A program made the translations under genes and the position numbers. A DNA stretch of 64,000 nt from Glandiceps talaboti (taxonomy: Eukaryota > Hemichordata > Enteropneusta > Spengelidae). Shown piece by piece: positions 57,048 to 64,000 of this stretch. Each line of letters starts with the position of its first letter. The first letter of the stretch is position 1. The stretch spans positions 7,752,494 to 7,816,493 of the forward strand of contig NC_135552.1 of NCBI RefSeq assembly GCF_964340395.1, written 5' to 3'. The notes beneath the pieces are model-generated. The model saw only the letters and a list, made by a program, of their open reading frames with translations, ran no database searches and had not been told where the DNA came from.

Positions 57048-59924
57048 ATGGCAAACACATACGTAGGCGTTTGGCTTGTTTTGGTGGTGGCAAGCCTACT
57101 GCCAGTCTCAAGCCACGAATTACAAGAGTGGAAAAAGTACAATAGTTCTCAGATTCACTACAATGGTGACATTAATGTTACATCTTTCTTTGATAGTTTA
57201 TCACAAACAACGAATGTGACCAAGCTGCAACTATTCTACAGTGGTATTCAGGAGCTAACGTATGGTATGTTTAAAGAGCTGAAAGATCTACACAAGTTGG
57301 GGATTTCCTTCAACCCAATTAGTTCGATAGAAAATGGAACTTTCAGGAACCAGACTGCCCTGCAGTATTTGTCGTTATCGGTGAACATGGTCTTCCTGGA
57401 AAGTGGCAGTAACTGTAAAGAAGGACTCAAGCTGAATGGTGAGATGTTTGAAGGCTTGCACAGTCTAAGGAGCCTAAATTTGTCATATACAGGGCTACAA
57501 GCTGCAAACCGACAGCTGTTTACCAACCTGAAAAGTCTTGAAAAACTGTATTTATCCAACTCTTGCCTAGGTGACGAAAATCTCGCTAATGACACTTTTG
57601 TTGATTTAGTGAATCTGAAGTATCTTGACCTGGCCTATGTTAACGTGACTTACCTACCAAATGAACTATTTTCCAACCTTACAAAGCTGACATACCTGCG
57701 TATAAATCCAAGTCGACTTCTAAGCATCCCAAACCAAGCAGTAGCACCGCTGAGAAGCTTGACAACTCTAAGCATAGGTGGTAATTTCACTGTTGTTAAC
57801 TTTGGTGATGAGTTCACAAGGCTTACTGGATTAAATAAGGTGATTGTGAAGAGGTGCTTTACTGTCAGTCCACTTGAGGAAGACTGCATTGAACTTAGCC
57901 TGACAGACACGTCTTTTTGTTCACTCACAACAAAAATGTTGGTGATTTCACAGAATAATGGTCTTGATAACAGTGGAGTTACAAATCTCCTATCTAACTT
58001 ACCCACTATGGAAGGTTTGGTTGTGAACTGGGTGCATGGTCTTTCTGGTAAAATTTTGAACCAGAGTATGTTTGGTCACTGTCCCAACTCAACATTAACT
58101 GGTGTGAAGAACCTGGATTTATCTCATCTTAATTTAGAGGGCATTGCTAATAATTCCTTTGTGAAATTTCCAGAACTGCAAACCCTTAACTTGTCTTGTA
58201 ATAAGCTGTCATCGTCTCGTACTGTGAAGGGTGCATTTAGTGGGTTGAACAATCTTGTAAACCTAGATCTAAGTTCAAATTCTCTAACCTGTGTGCCAGC
58301 ACTTGACATCTTCAAATATGGAAAGCTGAAAGTACTAAATCTTTCTAATAATGAGCTTGATAGATGCATCGGTGAAAATACTTTCACAAATGTTCCAACT
58401 CTAAGAGAATTGTACCTGCATAGAACTTTGATAACTGAAATCTCACTGAAGTCGTTTTCTGCACTGAAAAGTTTAACAACTTTAGATCTTTCTGGGAACT
58501 ATCTTCATCATCTTTTTGAGGTCATCAAAGCAGTGTCTGTAATGACATCATTGGAGCGACTCGACCTTTCAGGAAATCCATTCGTAAATGTTTTCAGTAC
58601 TGGTAGCTTCAATTCAAGAACTAAGCGTGAAGCTGACTTACATGTATCCCTTGCAAATCTTACAAAGTTAAAATATTTAAACCTCAATGACTTATTAATA
58701 GATTGGCGAATTCTTCAAAATGTAACATCACTGACAAAATTGTACTTGGAGAATATACAGAATGCAGAGTTTCTCGTCACCAACTGGAATAAGTATGGCC
58801 TTCAGTTTCCAAAATTGGAAACACTTTCTTTGCAAGGAAGTCACATACATACACTTGATGAAAAGATGCTGAAAACTTTCCCAAATGTGATGCATTTGAA
58901 TCTGAAAGCAATTGGACTTGATGTACTCAACAGGGATGCTTTAAGACCTCTAAAAGATTTAGAATTTTTAAACTTGGAAAGTAATTATATAAAGAGTTTG
59001 TCTGGAGAATGGAACCACCATGGTTTGGTGAAGTTATTTCTGTCCTCTAATGGGCTTTCAACTGTCAATAGCGACATGGTCGATACACGAAAACTCCCAG
59101 CGCTGGCAGAACTTGATTTGTCCAAAAACCCTCTCCATTGTGACTGTGATTTAGAGTGGTTTAGAAATTGGATGATAACAAATACAATAGTTAAATTATA
59201 TGACTATGAGAAGTACAGATGTAAAACAGAATCTGACCATGTAATGTTCTTTACCCAATTCAACCCTCCATCTTTGCATTGTAAATCTCTTCTGTACATT
59301 CACCTTAGTATAGGTCTTAGTTGTGTTGCTGTCATACTTATTGCTGTTATTGCCATAGCGATCTATCGTAGGTGGTACATCAGATATGCTTGCTTTTTAT
59401 TCCGTAGTAAAGTCAGGGGGTACCGTGAGCTTGTTGATATTGAAGAAAATGTGAAACCATTTGATGCATTTGTGTCATATAATAGTTCCGATCAGTCCTG
59501 GGTCCTCAGAACACTGGTTCCTCATTTGGAATCTGATACTCCCCCAAAATACAAAATGTGTGTTGACTACAAAAACTTCATTCCTGGGAAATTCATAGTT
59601 GATAATATTGTGGATAGTATTCAGGAAAGCAGAAAGACAATTTTAATTTTGAGTCCTAGCTTTGTGAAAAGTGAGTGGTGTTACTTTGAAATGGAAATGG
59701 CATTGCATAGATTATTTGAAGAGAGTAGAGATGTTGTAATACTAGTTCTATTAGAGCCAATCCCTGACAAAGATTTACCTAGAAGGTTGAGGAGACTTTT
59801 CACTAAGAAAACTTACATTGAATGGCCTCAAGAAGACTGTCTGACAGCCAGAAAATTATTTTGGGCCAAGTTAGAAGATGCATTGAAGATTCCCAGTAAA
59901 GTTGATCGTATACATGAGTTGTAA
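57048..59924 (+). CDS. Toll-like receptor F with internal furin-like site (intronless)
   Basis: Encodes 958 residues from the ATG at 57048. A signal peptide (YVGVWLVLVVASLLPVSS) is followed by a diverged N-terminus (EWKKYNSSQIHY) without LRRNT cysteines, LRRs to about 693, LRRCT about 694-745 (CDCDLEWFRNW), membrane segment about 749-773 and TIR 803-958 (FDAFVSY, NFIPGK, WCYFE, FW). The ectodomain is far from those of B-E, yet the TIR DNA from 59442 on is about 97% identical to TLR-D, and 59688-59828 is identical to both B and D. An LRR-region loop holds RTKR followed by E (residues 524-528; 58617-58631), a furin-type motif in a place reminiscent of the processed loop of vertebrate TLR7-9. 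It ends PSKVDRIHEL. No close polyadenylation signal was seen. Confidence 0.95.
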   Translation: MANTYVGVWLVLVVASLLPVSSHELQEWKKYNSSQIHYNGDINVTSFFDSLSQTTNVTKLQLFYSGIQELTYGMFKELKDLHKLGISFNPISSIENGTFRNQTALQYLSLSVNMVFLESGSNCKEGLKLNGEMFEGLHSLRSLNLSYTGLQAANRQLFTNLKSLEKLYLSNSCLGDENLANDTFVDLVNLKYLDLAYVNVTYLPNELFSNLTKLTYLRINPSRLLSIPNQAVAPLRSLTTLSIGGNFTVVNFGDEFTRLTGLNKVIVKRCFTVSPLEEDCIELSLTDTSFCSLTTKMLVISQNNGLDNSGVTNLLSNLPTMEGLVVNWVHGLSGKILNQSMFGHCPNSTLTGVKNLDLSHLNLEGIANNSFVKFPELQTLNLSCNKLSSSRTVKGAFSGLNNLVNLDLSSNSLTCVPALDIFKYGKLKVLNLSNNELDRCIGENTFTNVPTLRELYLHRTLITEISLKSFSALKSLTTLDLSGNYLHHLFEVIKAVSVMTSLERLDLSGNPFVNVFSTGSFNSRTKREADLHVSLANLTKLKYLNLNDLLIDWRILQNVTSLTKLYLENIQNAEFLVTNWNKYGLQFPKLETLSLQGSHIHTLDEKMLKTFPNVMHLNLKAIGLDVLNRDALRPLKDLEFLNLESNYIKSLSGEWNHHGLVKLFLSSNGLSTVNSDMVDTRKLPALAELDLSKNPLHCDCDLEWFRNWMITNTIVKLYDYEKYRCKTESDHVMFFTQFNPPSLHCKSLLYIHLSIGLSCVAVILIAVIAIAIYRRWYIRYACFLFRSKVRGYRELVDIEENVKPFDAFVSYNSSDQSWVLRTLVPHLESDTPPKYKMCVDYKNFIPGKFIVDNIVDSIQESRKTILILSPSFVKSEWCYFEMEMALHRLFEESRDVVILVLLEPIPDKDLPRRLRRLFTKKTYIEWPQEDCLTARKLFWAKLEDALKIPSKVDRIHEL

Positions 59925-61431
59925 AATGTTTCAAATTTAGCTTGGAAGCTGTGACTGTTTGAATATATTTAACATACATGTAGTTGGACTGTCTGTTGAG
60001 AATAAGAAAACATAGATTCCTTGCTAGAGTTACATCATTTGAAATCTGCTGGCCAGATTCATAGAGATTGTGTTTATGCACCGACTGTAATTTGTGTAAA
60101 AGGTGCAACTATAGAACACAGGGCCCAGTATATGTGTTAAAACTTGTTGGTACACAATTTGTGTAAATGTACAACTGTAAATGTATATAGACCATTATGT
60201 TAAAAACTTGTTGAGATAACATGTACCAACAAAGTTATAAGTAGCCCAGTATATTATCTGTATACATGTTGTTGTTTTTCATCTAGTGGCTTTGCTAAGG
60301 TTTGAGAATCCTTGTAACCAAAGGTGAAAAAATCAGTCAAAATTCGAATAGATTTTCATACCTGGCAGCATGATTTTGTTGGGGTATTTTGGTAAAACAC
60401 CTGAGGAAATTAAGTTGAATTTTATACCCAGAAACGCAAAATGAAGAGATCTGGAAGTTTGGGGGATACCAATGTTTTGTACAGATTACAGTGCTACAAA
60501 TGAATGTACATAATAGAAGGTGTTCCCAGCTTGATCAATGCAAAAATACACTTCCTTGAAAGGTTTGGTTCGAAAGGTTGGGTTCAGTATCCATTAGGTG
60601 TTCTGCAGTGGATATTTCCTAGTGCTGCGATTTAATATTTATTTTACTTGTCTAAAACAATAACAACAACAACAACAACAACAACAACATAATTTAATTC
60701 TTTTTATTTAACCAAAGACTCAAGAGATTCATCAACTTGATTTCATGATATATTACATAATATAAAAGTTATTTTATCACAAGCAGGAAAATGTCTTCAA
60801 ATTCTGAAGCATTGGTCAATAACCACACACACACACCATTACCACCTGGTGAAAACATTCAGTCCACTGAAGAAGTCAATGGAGTCTAGACGAAATATTT
60901 GGACAAGGTAGCATTTCCTGCTTGTGATACAAAATGTACATGTAAAATAACCTTTATATAGACGTGTTTCAACATTTTCTGGAACTTACATGTATTTGAA
61001 ATGTAAATGCCTAATTTTACCTACATGTATTATACATGTAGGTACAGTACACGTACACCTATTGATAGAATTTAAATAGCAACTGATGTCATACAACATT
61101 ACCAGGTGATAAATGTACCAGGAAGTACAAAGGACTATACTGTAGTCTTTGATCATTTACAAACATGGTGTGAGCAACCTTTTTATAGGACTTGTGTAGA
61201 AATTATGATATTGTTACTTTGATTTGTAATAGTATCTAGTGAAATACATGTATTATTCAATTTTTATTGACACATACATTATCATAGCCACCATATCAAT
61301 GTGTTAGTGTTTGTAGTCTTTGTACTTTTATTGGTTCACCTTACAGCATGTCAGTCATATATATAAGAAATCATTATACACATGTATAATGGCTTAACTA
61401 TAATATTGGTCTTTTAGTCCTAGCTAATAAA
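59925..61431. other. Downstream flank of TLR-F
   Basis: AT-rich with no gene. Contains an (AAC)n tract (60662-60689) and several TACATGTA words. Confidence 0.55.
60662..60689. repeat. (AAC)n microsatellite
   Basis: About nine AAC units. Confidence 0.95.
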
Positions 61432-61602
61432 CAGTGTGCCCTCTAATGATAGCCAAATTTTGTTGTTGTGAGTCAAAATGACAAAAACTAGGATTTCTTG
61501 TGAGCCACTACATAATAAGAGATATGGGAACACCAAATTTTGGTGTGTCAGTAGAAATTGTGTGCATCAGTTGCACGTCAAATTGGCTTAATGGACATAC
61601 TA
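61432..61602 (+). mobile_element. hAT-like MITE, copy 3
   Basis: A 171-bp relative of the elements at 48659 and 54867, starting CAGTGTGCCCTCTAA. Its right end is eroded (ATGGACATACTA) and the flanks CTAATAAA and CTTATATT agree at only five of eight positions, so this is an older copy. Confidence 0.7.
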
Positions 61603-61744
61603 CTTATATTTTATAAACAAATAAAAATATGTTAACTAGTTGTAGTACAAAAAAGGTGTTAATGGCAATGTGTATTGTCTTGACTGTATCTACTTTTATA
61701 TCCAAAATATGAAATTTTTCCAGAACACATAATAATTTGAGTGG

Positions 61745-62290
61745 GCGAGACTATTTTGCAGACAAAATGTTAATTTTGAAGCAAGTTTTCAAAGATCATT
61801 GTCATGTGATGTCATGAAATTTGAATTTACTTTGGTATTGTATTGACTTTGATAATGAAAAACAAATTTGCTTGACTCTTTCAGAGAAGGTTTTATTTCA
61901 AAGTATATTATTTCAGGGATCATTGTCGGATATCATAAATTTGTATTTAATTGGCAATGTTGGTTTAATGTTGATAATGTGAACAAAAGAATAATTTTTC
62001 AGTGTGTGACCAAAAATAACTTTTCAGTGTGTGAACAAAAATAACTTTTTAGTGTGTGAACAAAAATAACTTTTCAATGTGTGACCAAAAATAACTTTTC
62101 AGTGTGTGAACAAAAATAACTTTTCAGTGTGTGAACAAAAATAACTTTTCAGTGTGCGTGACTCTTTTGTGGAGAAAGTTTTATTTCAGAGCATCAGATT
62201 TCATGGATAATTAATAGATGTAAAATTTAATTTAATTTGCACCATGTAGGTGTTGATAATGAGGGGAAAAAACAAAGTAATTTAATTTAT
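61745..62290. repeat. Degenerate ~130-bp tandem repeat with an internal 25-bp array
   Basis: Three diverged copies of a unit containing GACT(A/C)TTTT, a pyrimidine-poor middle and TTGATAATG begin near 61745, 61872 and 62157. Just before the third, a 25-bp unit (AGTGTGTGAACAAAAATAAC plus TTTTC) is repeated six times (62001-62150) with few changes. Confidence 0.75.
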
Positions 62291-63401
62291 TTTGAATCTG
62301 ATTTATTGGGATGATAATTCCATATTTAAAAGCAAATATAAAAAAGCAAAAAGAAAATATAAAGCAAATATATCTCTTGATAATTTGAAGTTGAAAAGCC
62401 CCAAATATATATGAAGTTGTTTAATTCTGAAGAACACATTCAACATGCTATTTTGAAATTATCATTACGCATTTCTTTGCAGAAAATGAGAAGATAATAT
62501 GAAACAGTACCATCCATAACCATAGCTTTGAAATTATCTTCTTTAAAATCAGGAAAGAACCTTAAGAAATAACAATTTTATTTACAAAGAGTGTTATTGT
62601 TTGTTTTTACCAGAAGGTACAGAGTTTTCAAATTCAATTTTAAAAATGTAACAAATATTCTTTATACTATCAATGCAATATTTGCATACCGTAGCATAAT
62701 ATACTTAAAAGTATAAGTATAATAGATATATATAATATATTTGTATAACTTTAAGAACATGATCACAAAATTTTGTATGATTTTAATATAGCATGGAGAT
62801 TTAAAATTTGAAAACTTTTTGAACTTCTTAATGTTGTTAGCTGTGCAGTGTGTTTTATTCACCATATTGCAGTACAATAGAGTTTATCTGTATGATACGA
62901 CATATGATTTGAATGAACATGTAGAGCATGATGATGAGTTACAGTATTATTTTTGAACATTGTCACATACTAGTGCGTGCTAGAGTTTGTAGTTGTCATT
63001 GGTTTCATTTGCTTGACTGAGTATCATGTATTTTGTATTCATGTACTCTGATTTAGTACGGAAAGTAATAAAGGAGAGTGAATGAAACTGAATATAGCAA
63101 TATTGTTATTTGTGGCAAAATGTAGAATTGATAGAATTTATTCTATATTATAAATCCCATTCAGTAACTTACATGTATAGTGCATGTACATTGAGTATTT
63201 CTTCATATCATAGTCAGGAACCATGCCAATTCCAAGATTTGCAGGAGAGGGAAGTATTAATTCAAGTCTGTATTGATCAAGTTCTGTTGGGTTACGTCCT
63301 CAAAAGAACCGCTTTAGTCATAGGCTAGGAATGTGTTATAGACATACAATGTAGTTGTACATATCTAAGTACAACAAATTTTTTAGCACAACTGAACTAC
63401 A
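62291..63401. other. Gene-free AT-rich sequence
   Basis: Very AT-rich with short frames only. No feature recognised. Confidence 0.5.
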
Positions 63402-63436
<35 letters not shown>

Positions 63437-63480
63437 ATGCGTGCATGCGTGTGTGCATGCATGCATGCGTGTGTGTGTGT
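63402..63480. repeat. (TG)n with alternating GCATGC segment
   Basis: About 25 bp of TG is followed by alternating purine-pyrimidine GCGCGCATGCATGC-type sequence and again TG. Such tracts can adopt Z-DNA; that is inference. Confidence 0.9.
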
Positions 63481-64000
63481 TCGTCCACGGTTTGATGTCT
63501 GAAGTTGTTTTATGTATAGAGGCCATACAGCTGTTGTTATCGAATATTGAAGTGTAAGTTTCTGTACTTCCAACATGCTGAGCGAAGTGTTATTAATCCA
63601 ATTTAGTTGTGTGCTTTTCCTGTTTGTAACAGGCTCCGTTTGTCCACGGTCTGATGTGTCAGTTGTATTAGATTTTTCAATGGCCAAAAGAAGAACTATT
63701 CGTCCCATATTTGTATATCATGTGTGTTGAACAATTCACCAATTGTTGTTCACCAGAACATGAGCTATGTTGAGTCAGATATGTATATTGTAGCCATGTC
63801 TCTGGGCTATTCCTAACTTGAAGTTGATACAGTACAAATGCTAGCACTCCTTCCTGGTCAAGGAATGAATACATATATATCAAATAACTAGTTCTTTCTT
63901 GTGTCACATGTACAATTGAATGCCTGGATGAATAGGATCAAATCATTGGCAGACATCCATTGTTACTTCTGCATTGTATACCATTCATGACAATTGTGTT
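63481..64000. other. Gene-free sequence to the window end
   Basis: A short phrase, TTTGTCCACGGTCTGATGT, resembles TTCGTCCACGGTTTGATGT about 160 bp earlier, so a small duplication is likely. No gene is seen. Confidence 0.45.

Noticed and set aside
60801-60925. Possible inverted repeat around AAGCAGGAAA and TTTCCTGCTT
   Set aside because: Only about 11 bp pair at a distance of over 100 bp; too short to call an element.

Overview
This window looks like AT-rich nuclear DNA from an invertebrate animal. It holds a tandem cluster of six intronless Toll-like receptor (TLR) genes, set among long non-coding stretches full of simple repeats, MITEs and retroelement fragments. Single-exon TLRs of about 950-980 codons, with one cysteine-rich LRR cap before the membrane, are typical of invertebrate deuterostomes (sea urchin, amphioxus, hemichordate) and of some lophotrochozoans. 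I cannot fix the phylum from sequence alone. No bacterial, organellar or viral genome signature is present.

Layout. 1-21.9 kb is essentially gene-free: simple repeats, a 59-bp minisatellite, a foldback MITE and a possible 3' end of an unidentified spliced gene on the minus strand (exons 1816-1978 and 4436-4491). 21.9-60 kb is the TLR cluster: TLR-A (minus, 21951-24878), then TLR-B (27114-30059), TLR-C (32237-35128), TLR-D (39808-42693), TLR-E (49578-52484) and TLR-F (57048-59924), all plus. Transposons fill the gaps. A 2.4-kb element with ~690-bp inverted termini and TTAA target duplications (Kolobok/T2-like) lies between C and D. A 5'-truncated L2/CR1-type LINE lies just after D. A 2.3-kb repeat composite and hAT-like MITEs lie around E. 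60-64 kb again has no gene, only tandem repeats.

How the genes relate. All six encode a signal peptide, an LRR ectodomain, an LRR C-terminal cap (CDC.L..F/WR.W), one membrane segment and a cytoplasmic TIR domain, so they should be pattern-recognition receptors that signal through TIR adaptors. B, C, D and E share an N-terminus in which both LRRNT cysteines are replaced; A keeps them. The copies are mosaics. The first half of B's TIR matches C and its second half is identical to D and F. D and F share about 97% DNA identity over the TIR despite very different ectodomains. C and D are nearly identical in two blocks around a diverged LRR block. This points to repeated gene conversion. TLR-E is an outlier with an altered TIR, and TLR-F carries a furin-like site inside its LRR region.

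Limits: everything was read by eye. Identities, motif counts and family names are not backed by searches.
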